Assembly (NCBI GenBank): GCA_026119855.1
Contig: JAOWBW010001807.1
Coordinates: 124,001-188,000 of the forward strand
Reading direction: 5' to 3'
Length of the DNA stretch: 64,000 bases
Source: Campanula takesimana
Taxonomy: Eukaryota > Streptophyta > Magnoliopsida > Asterales > Campanulaceae
The number at the start of each line of letters is the position of its first letter. Positions within the stretch are counted from its first letter, which is position 1. Shown here piece by piece: positions 1 to 11,260 of the stretch. Position numbers and translations under genes: made by a program. The notes beneath the pieces were generated by a model, which saw only the letters and a list, made by a program, of their open reading frames with translations, ran no database searches and was not told the origin of the DNA.

Positions 1-416
1 ATTTAATTATTTTAATAAAATTTTAAAAATTTGTTATTGATATATTACTTAATGATCAATGTTTCATTTAATTAATTAATTTATTGGATTAGATAATATA
101 CTTAAAAATTTCATAAAAACATTTAAAATCATATTGGATGAGATAATATACTTTAAAAAATATTTAAAATAATTGTTGTTTTTAAGTTAAAAAAAACATT
201 TATTGGATGAGATAATATAGTTAAAAATATATATATAAAATATTAAACCAAATTAATTATAAAATAAAATACGATATTTTGATGGTAAGATATTTAAATG
301 TATGATTGCGTCTAACTCATTCCAAAGCAATATCTTCCTTCCCTCCCTTTTTAATTTACAAAAATTGTTATCCCACTTTAATTTATAAAAATCAAAAATG
401 AAAATTTTACTTTTTA
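1..416. other. AT-rich intergenic DNA, no gene
   Basis: This stretch is very AT-rich. A short phrase with ATTGGATGAGATAATATA recurs near positions 81, 132 and 203, which suggests a decayed repeat. I see no coding region. The open frame on the minus strand across 253-675 overlaps a Stowaway element and has no recognisable motif. Confidence 0.5.
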
Positions 417-691
417 CTCTTTCCGTCCCAGAGTATATGTCCACCATCTCATTTGCACGGAGATAAAGAAATGGTGGAAATGATTTAATTGTTGTGAGTA
501 TAAATGTAAAGTATGAGAGAGAATGAGTGGGAGGGAATGATAAGTTGATTGGTGTTGTGAATATAAAAGTAAGTAGAAGAGAGAATGAGTGGTAAGAATA
601 GTTAAAAATCTTTGCCAATTTTAGAAAGTGAACATATGCTCTATAATAGTTTAAAAAAGAAATGTGAACATACACTCATGAAAATAGGGGG
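417..691. mobile_element. Degenerate Stowaway-type MITE
   Basis: The left end (CTCTTTCCGTCCCAGAGT) and the reverse complement of the right end (CCCCCTATTTTCATGAGTG) are related inverted ends. TA dinucleotides flank both, as expected for Tc1/mariner-derived Stowaway elements. The interior has the CTCTCTC/CTCAC text seen in other Stowaways here. It has no coding capacity. Confidence 0.55.
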
Positions 692-1073
692 TATATAATA
701 AAATACACTTGTCATACTTACAACAAATATTTACTTACTTTTTTTTACTATATTTTGTTTCTCTTACTCAATTATTTACTCTCACGATACGTTACATTTT
801 CAATCGTATTATAGACTTACTTTTATAAATTAAAGCGCGAAAAAAGTTAGATCACTCGCGCTGCAGAAACATAAAAAATTCCAGCTCCATATGACAGTTT
901 ACGGGATCACCACCGCAAAAAGTAGCAAATGGGGAGCATGCAAAAAGAAGCTGACTGTTAAGTTGTTACGTACGTGTCAACCGCTGAGTCGTTATTTCCT
1001 GCATGATAAAAAGGATCAGTCAAAGCCATTGATTGGTAGGGCCTTATTCATTCAGTTGGATGATATAACCCAC
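692..1073. other. Unassigned DNA with no supported gene
   Basis: This stretch is less repetitive than its neighbours and includes a short GC-richer part near 835-1000. An open frame of 83 codons (891-1142) runs into the next MITE and has no recognisable domain, so I do not call it a gene. Confidence 0.35.
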
Positions 1074-1080
1074 ATTCTTA

Positions 1081-1253
1081 GGAGACGAAATCATGTGTAC
1101 CGCACTTGTGTACCACTTAGTGTACTACTAGTGATCCAATGATTATGAGTTATTTAAGTTGCCATCAAGATTTTATCATCAGTGATAATAGCCGTCGGAT
1201 CACCAGTAGTACACAAAGTAGCACATAGAAGTGGTACAGGTGATCTCATCTCC
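1081..1253. mobile_element. Short MITE, probably hAT-related
   Basis: Inverted ends GGAGACGAAATCA and GGAGATGAGATCA (reverse complement of the right end) enclose a foldback of 173 bp with no coding capacity. It is flanked by a direct repeat ATTCTTA (1074-1080 and 1254-1260), which becomes 8 bp (CATTCTTA) if one terminal C is counted as target. The element at 12653-13817 has similar ends and an 8-bp duplication, which supports hAT. Confidence 0.7.
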
Positions 1254-1272
1254 ATTCTTATGCGGTTATACC

Positions 1273-1723
1273 TAGGGATGGCTTTTTTTTCCGAACCCGA
1301 TTCGTATCTGGGGCCGTCTGTGCCGCAACGGGGCAGGATTGGTAACCATTTTTCAAAATCCGACGGGTTATGGGGTAGGTTTGGTAACACACCCCAACCT
1401 GTGGGTCACCGCCCCGCCCCGTATACTAAAGCATGTTTCTATTTACTGTAATGTTCCAATACACTCCTTCATATTTTGCGTGGTTATTGCTGATTTTAGT
1501 TTCATCTCTACTTGCAGCATATATAATACGTCTTTCTCATTTTTTAATGTTAATTTATGATGTTAATTTCATCCATAAAATTATGCTTTTATAGAATACG
1601 GGGCGGGGCGGGTACGGGTTCAACACCATACGGGCGGGGCGGGTTTGGTAACAGGAGTGTTCATTGAGGGGCGGGTTTGGTTATGAGGAAACCCGCTTCG
1701 TATCCGCCATGTTGCCATCCCTA
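1273..1723. mobile_element. hAT MITE with TAGGGATGGC ends
   Basis: The element starts TAGGGATGGC and ends GTTGCCATCCCTA. It is flanked by a perfect 8-bp duplication GTTATACC (1265-1272 and 1724-1731), the hAT hallmark. The interior is built of inverted GGGGCGGGGCGGG-type and GGTTTGGTAAC motifs and encodes no transposase. The copy at 12782-13766 shares the termini, but its interior is enriched in GGGTCGGGTTCGGATC motifs instead. Confidence 0.88.
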
Positions 1724-1744
1724 GTTATACCTTGAAAATCTATA

Positions 1745-2059
1745 CCCCTTCCTCTAGTAGAAGTTTTACTATTTTGAGAGTAACATAAAAATTAAAAAAA
1801 AGTGATGAATAGAAAATGGGTTGTTAGAATGAAGAAATAAGTGGATATGATAACTAAGATTCATAATTTAAATGCATAAGAGGAAAAAGTTAGTGAATAT
1901 TACAATTAGGTACCATAATATAAATACAAGTATGTGAAAAGAGAAAATGAGTAGGGTTGACAAGTGAGACCTATATTTATAACAATTTTAAGAAAGGTGA
2001 AGCTTCTAATGGAACACCATTTTGAGTAAAAGTTGAAGCTTCTACCCAGATGGAGAGAG
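1745..2059. mobile_element. Degenerate Stowaway-type MITE
   Basis: The ends CCCCTTCCTCTAGTAGAAG and the reverse complement of TTCTACCCAGATGGAGAGAG pair imperfectly, and TA flanks both sides. No coding capacity. The weak TIR match makes this a moderate call. Confidence 0.45.
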
Positions 2060-2150
2060 TATATGATAGCTATTTATGGTAATTATGATTATTTAACTAT
2101 AATAGTTAACTATATACATATAGTAACTATTATTATAATTAATTTAACTA

Positions 2151-3167
2151 TATTTTTTTCATCTCAACTTTTTCACATATATTAAGAAATGCAATTAATG
2201 TATGTAAAAAAGTCTCATATGCCCCTAAAGTAATTCAATTACTTAGGCTAGGGGTGTAAGAGGTTCGGGTCAGACCGCGGTTTAGGACCGAACCATACCA
2301 AACCATGCGGTTTGGTTCGGTTTCCAAGCATGAGTGGTTTGGTTCAGTTTCAAGAACTAGTAAACCGCATGGTTCGGTTTGGTTAGTGGTCTGACCCTTC
2401 CAGACCAAACCATATGTTTGTATGTAGAGTCATATTGAATTATTAATAAAAAAGCGTATATTGCATTAACTATTCTTAACTCTCGTTTTACATTTTATTC
2501 AATATCCATATAATCATTTGTTATATTCGTTGTGGCACATAGTTAATCAAGTTTCTATCATTGTGAACGTTGTGTAGCGTGTTCACTTCCTTCGAGTTCT
2601 CCATGCCTAAAGTATTCTTATTTCTCCGACTTTTCTATTAAAATTTATCTCCATCATCCCTTCCTCTTTCTTCAATCACTCTTCCCCCATGATCACTAAT
2701 ATTTTGAAACAAACATGATAATGATCAGTTGCAGTCCAAGCTATAGACTGAATTGTGGTATGAACAATAATCTGAATGGTGGTTTAAACCACGGTTTGAA
2801 CCATAACAAGATCACGGTCTGAACCATAGTCTAGACCACTGTCTGAACGGCGGTCTAAACCAAACTGGATCGAATCATTTCGGTTTGGTTTGGTTCGATC
2901 TGAAGTTTTTCGTGATTCGGTTCAGTCTGAGAATTTTTCAAACCGATAACTAGTGGTTCGGTCCCTAAATTGGCTCAGCCCGACCCAAACCGAACAATTT
3001 ACACCCCTAACTTAAGCAACTAAATGTTTGTGCAATAAATAATTTACTATCATTAATAAGGATATAATTGGTATACAACAATAAAAAAAGTCTTGAAAAT
3101 AATAAAACGACAAGTATCTTAAAACAAAAATTACCTCCGAAAAAGACATATTTTGAGACGAAGGGAG
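2151..3167. mobile_element. Stowaway MITE interrupted by a hAT element
   Basis: The segments 2151-2248 and 3010-3167 together match the text of the Stowaways at 3181-3446, 33601-33866 and 33887-34161: CACATATTAAGAAATG near one end, then CCCCTAAAGTAATTCAATTA, then GACGAAGGGAG at the right end. The hAT element 2249-3009 splits it, so the Stowaway is older. The left end is eroded and its coordinate is approximate. Confidence 0.65.
2249..3009. mobile_element. hAT MITE with TAGGGGTGTAA ends
   Basis: It starts TAGGGGTGTAAGAGG and ends ATTTACACCCCTA. The flanking 8-bp repeats ACTTAGGC (2241-2248) and ACTTAAGC (3010-3017) differ at one base, which suggests some age. The interior is dense in GGTTTGGTTCGG and its complement, so the transcript would fold back on itself. 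It belongs with the large units at 46011-55583 and 46480-48002. No transposase is visible. Confidence 0.85.
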
Positions 3168-3180
3168 TAATAGTTAACTA

Positions 3181-3446
3181 CTCCCCGTTTTAAAACAATT
3201 GTCGCTTTAACCTCTTTCACATATATTAAGAAATTGATAAATGTATGTTATTAAGACTTAAATACCTTTCAAATAATCTAATTTTTTTATATGATTAAAT
3301 GTTTATACAAGAGATACTAATTTGCAATTATTAATAAAGATAAAATTGACATAAATAAGCAAAGATGCCTTGATAATGGTAAATTGACAAATATTTTACA
3401 ACAGTTTTTTACTCTTAAAATGATAATTATTTTGAAACGAGGGGAG
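3181..3446. mobile_element. Stowaway MITE
   Basis: TA-flanked element with ends CTCCCCGTTTTAAAAC and GTTTTAAAACGAGG-like complement. It shares the interior text ATATTAAGAAATTGA with three other Stowaways in the window. Non-coding. Confidence 0.75.
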
Positions 3447-3670
3447 TATTAGAGTAATTATTATTATTCCACTAGTGGTTAACCATAATAATTATTACAT
3501 ATAGTAAATATTACTATAAAGAGTAATTATTATTATGTATAGTAACTATAATTATTTTATAACAATAGTTAATATAATAAGTAATTATAATTAAAATATT
3601 ACTAGTATAAGTTTAATAGATAATCATATGATGATTATGTGTATATGATACAATTAGACTTATGGGTATT
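3447..3670. other. AT-rich DNA with TAGTTAACTATA palindromes
   Basis: Low-complexity sequence made of short inverted phrases such as TAACTATAATAGTTA. Similar text occurs at 2068-2140 and 14620-14740, so this may be a decayed foldback element. No gene seen. Confidence 0.4.
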
Positions 3671-3732
3671 TGTTGAAGAACAAATACTGGACTGACCCCT
3701 TTGAGATTTATGTCATGGTCAAATGTCATAAT

Positions 3733-6275
3733 TGTCGCGACCCCGAACCCACGGGTCCGGAATACGCGAGCTGGACGTCGACTTAAAACCAAAACTCTAA
3801 AATATAGAAGTTAAAAATTCCATTTTGAATCAAAAGATGATAACACAAAGTTTTACAAATCCAAGTTTAAATCAACAAAGTACATCTAACATAAGCTCCA
3901 CAGCTTATACCCAAAAGAATAAAATATACAATTCTTAATGACGTCAATAATGGTAAAACTATCCCCAAAAGGTTATACATTTAAATAATGTAAACCGATC
4001 CATAACAACCTGCCCCAAAATCTCAATCCTCTCGACGTCCTCCTCGATCCGCGAATCCTAATCCTTTTCCTCCCGGGGGGGTTAAGGAAAAACAAAGATG
4101 GAAATAAACGGGGTGAGATAAAATCTCAGTAAGTCACTAATGCAACTACATGACATGCTATAATGCAATAAGCAATGAACAATGATAAATATCACATAGC
4201 ATGTAACAAATAACAGTCAACAGATAGCAGCGGAAAGTAAACACATAACAAAGGATATTAGCCAAGGTTTCCCCACTGATAGAACCAATTACAGGATCGC
4301 TGCGCAGCTTCAACAATCAACCAATCCATATCTTCACAGTAGCATAAAAGCCGAAGAGAAAACCCCGGTCAGAAGCGACCAATCAACCCATCAATCAAAC
4401 AAACCATCTTCATAGTAGCATAAAAGCTGAAGACGATAACCCCGGTCAGAACCGACCAATCAACCACTCAGACCCTCTCCATAGTAGCATAAAAGCTGAA
4501 GAGAAACCCGGTACCGGAACCAATAACAATGATAAAGTGCCACAAGGGGCGGGAGCCATGCCACAAAGTCATGCTCCAAAACGATTAGCTAGAATACCCA
4601 TAACGGAGCTAGCTCATCCCAACCAAGGCCAATCTGGATGAGGACAGAAGGACCAATGGGCGATGCTATACTGGACTTGGCTCGTGCCATTATAGCATTA
4701 TCCATTGCCTGACTCGATACACAATTTAACCAGCTGGACTTTCAATAATGCTAAGTAATGAATACTAGCTTTATAAATATAAAAAGGGTTCCAAAGTAGG
4801 GAACCGTAACACAAATCACCATAAAGATACAACGATTACTCATTAAGAGTTTAACAACATTGATAGCAAGAAGTTCCTCATAAAAGAGTTCAATAACAGA
4901 AATGGAATTGCTCATAAAAGCCCAACAATACAAATCATTAAAACGAAATGATTCTAGGACAAGGATCCATATCAAACGCATCCTAACATGATACACGCGA
5001 GTTACTCATAGAGAGTACTACCCAAATGGTCATTCCCCAAATAGCACAATGACTATCATTAAAACTATCCCAAACGTCCACTCATTATGAAAGTGTTCCC
5101 ACATTTCCCAATAATCCATAACTAAATTACATAACCCATTTATTCACAAAGGAACCAAGGCGAAACCACGCAAACCGATATTCCCAACTTGATTACAACG
5201 GACCGATTCTAAACACTTTGTCATAAGACACTAAATGAAATCTCAACACAATCTAAACCTGAAACTCACCTAAATAGACCACCTCATCTCGAAGTACGCT
5301 AAAAGAGCTTTAAAATGATATTTTATACACCTAAAATGGAGTCCGGATGAGGGAGATATGGCTCTCGAAAGATTGGACAAAAAGTGAAATAAATTTCACA
5401 CCAGGGGAGAGGGTGCGCGCGCCTCGCACCCAAGGGGTGCGCGCGCCTCCAACGAAAATGAGCAAACCCAGATCTTCTTCCTGGGTTCTTCAATCCGAAA
5501 TTAACACAAAAACACCATTTTCATACCCAAACTCAAATGCCCCAAGAATAACACTTCTAGATAGCAATACCAAGGTACCCTAGCAACTTATAAACCTAAA
5601 ATGGCTCATAAAACCACATCTAGAACACCCAATCCAAGAGGTGATTCAAACACCCAAATTACACAAAAATGGATAATTTTCAAATAAGTTCCAAATCAAA
5701 CAAAGAGGACAAATATATCAACTAGAGCACCAAGGGAGTTAAAGATGAACATTTTTAACATGAATGGGGGGAAAGTAACTTACCCGGATTTTCTCAAAGG
5801 TGACGGAACTCGAAATTTCTTGGCTTCCTACGATCCTATCGGCGATCTAAACAAGTTTCACGTTTTAAGAAATGAGAAATAACAAGAGGAAGATGATGGA
5901 AATGTAGAGAGAAGGTAGAGAGAAACTTACCCCTTTCTTGAGCTATGGAGAGAGAGAAATGAGCTGGGAATGAGGGAGAGGTGAGGGAGAAGAGAGGGAG
6001 TAGGGAGGGAGTAGTTAAAATGATTTAAAAGAACTTACACTTGGGCCCCCTCCTCTACACTACACAACTCTAATACTCCCTACTAGCCACTAAGACCCCA
6101 AACTCTACACTAGCACAAAAGACCAATTAAAATGCTAGACATAATTTATTATAACACATAAAATGCATACATAAAATATTTAAATAAATAATAATTTATA
6201 TAAATAAATAAGCAAATAAATAAATAATAATTATTTATTACTAATAAAATAGAGCCTAGTTTTCGGGTCGTGACA
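3733..6275 (-). mobile_element. Solo LTR of a Tekay-like Ty3/gypsy element
   Basis: A 2543-bp unit starts TGTCGCGACCCCGAACCC and ends TTCGGGTCGTGACA, with a perfect 5-bp duplication ATAAT (3728-3732 and 6276-6280). No internal region is present, so it is a solo LTR left by LTR-LTR recombination. The size, the TGTCACGACCC-type end and a motif resembling the control region of the 34287 element suggest a chromovirus LTR read on the minus strand. It contains a triplicated block at about 4321-4535. Confidence 0.85.
4321..4535. repeat. Three tandem units of about 70-76 bp inside the solo LTR
   Basis: The phrase AGCATAAAAGC(C/T)GAAGA followed by CCCCGGTCAGAA and CGACCAATCAACC starts near 4341, 4417 and 4486. 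The third unit is diverged and truncated. LTR subrepeats of this kind often lie in the promoter region; the function here is unknown. Confidence 0.75.
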
Positions 6276-6294
6276 ATAATTAAATCTCATATAT

Positions 6295-7064
6295 CACTAC
6301 AACAAAAATGGCTTTTCTCGACACTTATTTACCGGCACTTTCATATGTGCCGCTAATTTTTGACTCTTTTGGAATAAGTGCCGCTAATTCCTGGCACTTT
6401 TTCAAAAGTGCCGCTAATTTCCGGCACTTTTTCATAAGTGCCGCTAATTCCCGGCACTTTCTAACAAGTGCCGCTAAATTTTCGGCACTTTATAAAAAAA
6501 GTGTCGGGAATTAGCGGCAGTTATGAAAAAGTGCCGGGAATTTCCGGCACTTTTTATAAGTGCCGCTAATTTCCGGCACTTTTTTATAATGTGCCGCTAA
6601 AAACAAGATGTTTGTTTTGAAATTTTTATTTAATTTTTAAATTTAATCATATTTTTCATGTAACTTTGCTTTAATTTGTTACTTATATTAGATTTTTATG
6701 GACTACAATAATAGAAATGCTCTAATATAAGTTTTTGTTTTGTAACAAATAATTGTATATGAAAATTTATAACAAAAAATGATTTAGCCTAGTGTTAGAA
6801 AGTGTGCTTCGTATGCAAGAGATCGTGGGTTCGAATCCGGGTAATTTCAAAAATAATTTTATTTAAATTAGCGGCACTTTAAAAGGTGCCGAAAAATGCC
6901 GGCACTTTTAGAAAAGTGCCGAAAGTGCCAGTAAGTATTGCCGACACCATTTTTTTCGGTACTTTCATAAGTGCCGGAAAAAGTGTCGGGAATAGCTTTC
7001 CGGCACTTTTTTTCAATTTCCGACACTTTTTAAAGTGCCGAGAAAAGTCACTTTTTTTGTAGTG
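6295..7064. mobile_element. Non-autonomous CACTA (En/Spm) element
   Basis: The termini are CACTACAACAAAAATGGC and, inverted at the right, CACTACAAAAAAAGTGAC. Both ends carry many copies of the subterminal motif AAGTGCCGCTAATT / CCGGCACTTTT in both orientations, the typical arrangement for CACTA transposase binding. At 770 bp it is non-coding. The flanks are palindromic ATAT, so the 3-bp target duplication cannot be read with certainty. It lies 19 bp to the right of the solo LTR at 3733-6275. Confidence 0.85.
6781..6840 (+). other. tRNA-like segment with RNA polymerase III boxes A and B
   Basis: A box A-like TAGCCTAGTGTTAG near 6785 is followed about 43 bp later by GGTTCGAATCC (6828-6838), which fits the box B consensus. 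The stem pairings of a true tRNA are not complete, so this is a tRNA-derived remnant or SINE head, not a functional tRNA. It sits inside the CACTA element. Confidence 0.5.
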
Positions 7065-8279
7065 ATATAACTATATAGTTATATCACTTGAATCTCTAGA
7101 CCTGAAGTTATTACAGTCTCCCACATGATGAACATTATGTTTGACATATTCAAACGTTACCCTTAACTGGGTAGCTATAAAGAATATGATTGGAATAATC
7201 GGAATCATGTAGGGAAAGGTAATAAGCCAAGAAATGATTTGTTCCTCGTTAAAAGAGATGTCAAACTTTGGCCACTCGATGAATAGTATTGATGAAATGC
7301 ATGTCCATGCTCAAATGAATTGATTGGATCAATGTCATTTGTATTATCAATACATTCGGGATCGAGAAAGCATTGAACAAGGTAAGTTGACCATTGACCA
7401 TGGCTTACGTTCAATAGACATCGTGTAACAAAGAGATTATGTTATGTTTTATTTAGGAAACTTTGGATTTCAAAGTTATACTAATTGGGTAGTTATAATG
7501 GCTTGCTAGAGTCCGCTTATGACTTACGATGTCTGAATGGTTCGGACTCGTTGCCAACTTAGTATAATCCTATTGGGTCACACACGAAGAACGGATAATT
7601 GAAAGGAGCGAAAAACGAGAAAACATAGGAAGGGGTCCGTACGGCACCCTAGGAGCCGCACGGCTGCCTAGGCGCCGTACGGCGCCCCCTCCCCCCTCCC
7701 CCCCCCCCCCCCGCACTGCAGTTTATTTTAGGTCTTTTCTTGTTGGACAAGAAGTCCTAAACCCTAAAGGATCTTGGAGACCTATTGTATATAATGTGTA
7801 CAAACGAGAATTATTCCCATAACATTGATTTTAGAAATCACAAACTCTTTCTTGGAGAGAGAGAATACACATAATATACTAGGATTGTTAGATTTGATTA
7901 TTCCCAATTATCAAACCATAATAATCATAAGGATAGATTGAAGAATCGTTCTTCACCAAGTTTTTCAATCCGAATGACCTAGCAGTCAAGTTCAAGAATC
8001 GTTCTTGAATCCGTTCGTAGTGTGGATCACCGGTAGAGGGTGCTCATCTTAGCGTCTTAATCCAAGGCTCCGTATTTCGATCTACAAGGGTTAGTTTCTT
8101 TCATCGTCATATTATGAAGTATTGAACATAACGGATCTAGGCTTTTGAGTTTCTCATGTAATGTCTTCCGTTGCGCATGATTGCACGAAACCCAACAATG
8201 CAACCTCATCCACAAATTTCAATTCATCAACTAACTTTTTACTTTATTTTTCATCCACTAACCTTTTTTCTCATATATA

Positions 8280-8530
8280 CTCCATCTCATAACAAATAAC
8301 AAAGTATCTATTTTGCCATTTTCGGTGTATTATTAGAAAGTACCATTTTCCCCAAAAGAAAAATATGTACTCCACTTTTTCTCTTCTTCCTACTCACAAC
8401 TACTATCCACTCACTATTCTATACCCCCACTTTCTCTCTCCTTCTCACTCACAACACCTACTTTTCCAACCCCTTTTATTAGTTCCCGTTACTAAAATCA
8501 AATGAGTACTTTGTTATGGGATAGAGGGAG
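8280..8530. mobile_element. Stowaway MITE
   Basis: The inverted ends CTCCATCTCATAACAAA and CTCCCTCTATCCCATAACAAA are flanked by TA on both sides. The 251-bp interior contains the usual CTCTCTCCTTCTCACTCAC stretch. Non-coding. Confidence 0.8.
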
Positions 8531-9621
8531 TAATACCTTTCTATAAGAATACTCCAATTCCACTACTTTTGTACAATTATACAACTTTTGTTTAATTAAT
8601 GTGCTTAAAAAATAGATGTCAATTGAGTTGGGACAGAAGAATTATATTTTTTTAATACTACTCATTATCACAATTGTCAAAAAATAATAAAATAAAGTGC
8701 AAATTAATGGAAAAGAGCTCATGAAAATGTAAAGAATTCTCTCTTATATATGTATAACAATATATATAACAATAGTATGCAGTAGGCTAAATCGCACACC
8801 TACAAATTAAACATGTACTAAGCTCTAATAATGTAGCTAAGGTAAGTTCAGAACTGATCCACGGAGAACGGTTACTTGTTTACGTAATTGCCACTTGACA
8901 AGATTGGGGGAAAAGTTTGATTATTAATATCTAAAACTAATTATAAGCAAAAACAATATTTAAAGAATACTTTATAACTACTCTCACCTTTTAATTCAAA
9001 TATCATTGGTACATCTTTTATCTTTTCACTCTATTCACTCGATCACAAGATTTATTTCAATCTCTTATTTCTTCATCCGGATTAGTTAATAGCAGTGACA
9101 CACTCACTAAAATCCCTAATTAATAAATAAATCTAACTGACATAGTCTAGATCTAAGAATTAATTTGAAAGTTTTCCTTAAAAAGTGAAAGAGATGAATA
9201 GTGTTACTTAAATTTGAAATAACGTTATTCATCTTCATCATTTTTTAAGGAAAATTGGAAGTGGGTTGGAGGAGAAAATAGTGAGATAATTGAAGATTTG
9301 TAGGAAAAATTGAGTGAGTTGGAGATAGTCTTAATAATATTGTTTTTTTTTCATTTCGTATCCTTATGTGGTATGTAATGTCTATTTGGAGTACTTATAA
9401 AGTACTATCCATTCTATTTCCATCCAAAAATTAATTATTTTTCATGATTGAAAATAAAAATGACATTTTGATTCGTCTATCTTCAATTAATTAATAATTT
9501 AAGTGATTTAATTTCGCTGTTCATATGTTTAATTTTAATACTATACTTATTTGACATTTTATGATTGAAATAAATTTGTTTATTATAAAAAGACGGAATT
9601 GTCATTCATCACTTATATTTA
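8531..9621. other. AT-rich DNA with one small foldback, no gene
   Basis: No coding region is supported. At about 9170-9255 the text TTTTCCTTAAAAAGTGAA pairs with the later TTTTTTAAGGAAAA, and ATGAATAGTGTTA pairs with AACGTTATTCAT, giving a small inverted repeat that is probably an old MITE. The remainder is uncharacterised. Confidence 0.45.
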
Positions 9622-9676
9622 GTGCTCGTTTGTTTTGACTTATTTTGAGTGACTTATGGCTTTTGGCTTTAATTAA

Positions 9677-10246
9677 GGCTCCGTTTGTTTCGCGGAAAAT
9701 AACTTCCGGAAAACGATTTCTTGGAAAATGTTTTCCGGAAAACGATTTCTTGGAAAATGTTTTCCGGAAAATGTAATTTCCACTGTTTGGTGAATTTTAA
9801 GAAAATGCTTTCCGGAAAACTTTTTTAGATACATTAATTTTGATCACCTAGAGTATATATTAAAAAGAAATAATCAATAAATTAGTCATTATCTCCAATT
9901 TCAATTATAAAGTAATGGAAATGTAGTTTTATAATTATAATTGACTAAAGTTAATAATTTAACATATTGAAAAATATTCATAAAAATAAAATATTTTTAG
10001 ACATTATTTAATTAACTGAGTATATTTAAAAAATAAATTTCGTAAAACAAAAATTGGAGTTAAAACAAGTGTTAGCATTTTCCGGAAAATGTTTTCCTTA
10101 GGTGGAGGTAAGGAAAACGTTTTCCTTAGGAATGGAGGAAAACCATTTCCCTGGAAAACATTTTCCCCATTTTCCGGTATTTAACAAACATCGGAAAATG
10201 GGGAAAATGTTTTCCGGAAGATGTTTTCCTCCAAACAAACGGAGCC
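9677..10246. mobile_element. Tourist/Harbinger MITE
   Basis: The termini GGCTCCGTTTGTTT and AAACAAACGGAGCC are perfect inverted repeats, flanked by TAA on both sides (9674-9676 and 10247-10249). Both arms carry repeated GGAAAATGTTTTCC palindromes, so the 570 bp fold back strongly. Non-coding. It is inserted close to the left end of the 9622-23160 element. Confidence 0.9.
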
Positions 10247-10347
10247 TAAGTTAAAAATGGAGTGTTTGTTTTCATTTAAATTCAATAAGCCAATAAGTAG
10301 AGTACAATCACATTATTGCACAAGATAAGCAAAAGCCAAAAACAACA

Positions 10348-10765
10348 TGATGCATGAAGACAATATAATTATATCAAATATTATAATTATATTGGTATTT
10401 TATTATTAGATAGGGTTTAATTAGTATTTTTATTATTATTTTCGTAATTAATTTTAGTAGGTTAATTTTAGAGGATTCTAGGATAGATTTTGAGTCAATT
10501 TACTAGTTTTTAAGTCCTATTAGGTTACCATATAGGTTAGGGTTAATTCTAGAAGGTTTTAGATTGTTTTTCAAGTTTTATGGGCACTATAAAATAAGCC
10601 TAAAAGTGTATTCCGAAAATTAGATTATTAGACTATTATTTTGAATTCAAAGAGTTTTCTCTTATTTTCTGGTGGATTTCAGGCTTTCGTGTTCTAGGGT
10701 TTATTGCTGGTAAACTCTTGTGTCTAGCGCTTGCTATTCACGAATATCGCTTCCGTTCTGCGTCA
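10348..10765 (+). repeat. Left (5') LTR of the pol-less element
   Basis: 418 bp, TGATGCATGAAG...TTCTGCGTCA. The phrase GGGCACTATAAAATAAGCC near 10584 contains a good TATA box (TATAAAA), so transcription probably starts shortly after it. Confidence 0.85.
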
Positions 10766-10949
10766 GTTGGCATCAGAGCAGGCCTTATCATGTATTTTCA
10801 TCACTGAGTCATTATGGGGGATCAAGGAGCGACAAAGGCAGATATCAATCTAAAATTGAATCGTGCTAGACGAAAGAAAGAATATTTCTTAGCGTTAGAG
10901 GATGAAGAACTCGACGAAGCTGACAAGCATGATCGACGACTACTACATT

Positions 10950-11260
10950 TCTGAGCTAATGCAACATTAAAATTTGTTGCCTTAGAGGCCATTTCATGTT
11001 GCATTAGCTCTAATGCAACGCCAGAAAACCCTTGCATACTCGAGCGTTGTTTCAGGTGTAATGCAACGAGGAATGAAAACTAATGCAACGGCTTCTCTTT
11101 GCCGCCGCATTAAATTGAACTTTAATGCAACGGTTTTATTTAGTCGCTGCATTAAACTAGACTATAATGATGCAACGGTTTGGCATAATAAAGGAGTGGT
11201 TCTCCACTAATGCAACGCCATTATCAAAACTATCATAGACACCTGATGCAACGGCAACAT
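10950..11260. repeat. Left subterminal AATGCAACG repeats of the CACTA-like element
   Basis: At least eight copies of (T)AATGCAACG(G) or its complement CGTTGCATT(A) occur in both orientations. Matching motifs lie at 16060-16195 and 20229-20395 near the other end. They are the likely binding sites of the cognate transposase, by analogy with CACTA families. Confidence 0.75.

Larger units (their letters stand above)
3671..8197. mobile_element. Probable solo LTR or LTR fragment, split by two later insertions
   Basis: The outer pieces (3671-3732, 6281-6294 and 7065-8197, about 1.2 kb together) start TGTTGAAG and end GCACGAAACCCAACA, so they have TG...CA ends with inverted TGTTG/CAACA. Near the right side there is a C-rich run at about 7680-7712 and GC-rich CGTACGGC motifs. 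No open frame with retroelement motifs is present and no matching 5-bp duplication is found (GTATT versus ATGCA), so the boundaries are uncertain. A 27-bp fragment with the same terminal GCACGAAACCCAACA lies at 59253-59279. Confidence 0.45.

Noticed and set aside
3671..8197. Complete LTR retrotransposon with two LTRs
   Set aside because: Only one LTR-like outer unit can be pieced together, with no internal coding region and no matching TSD; the middle is two later insertions.
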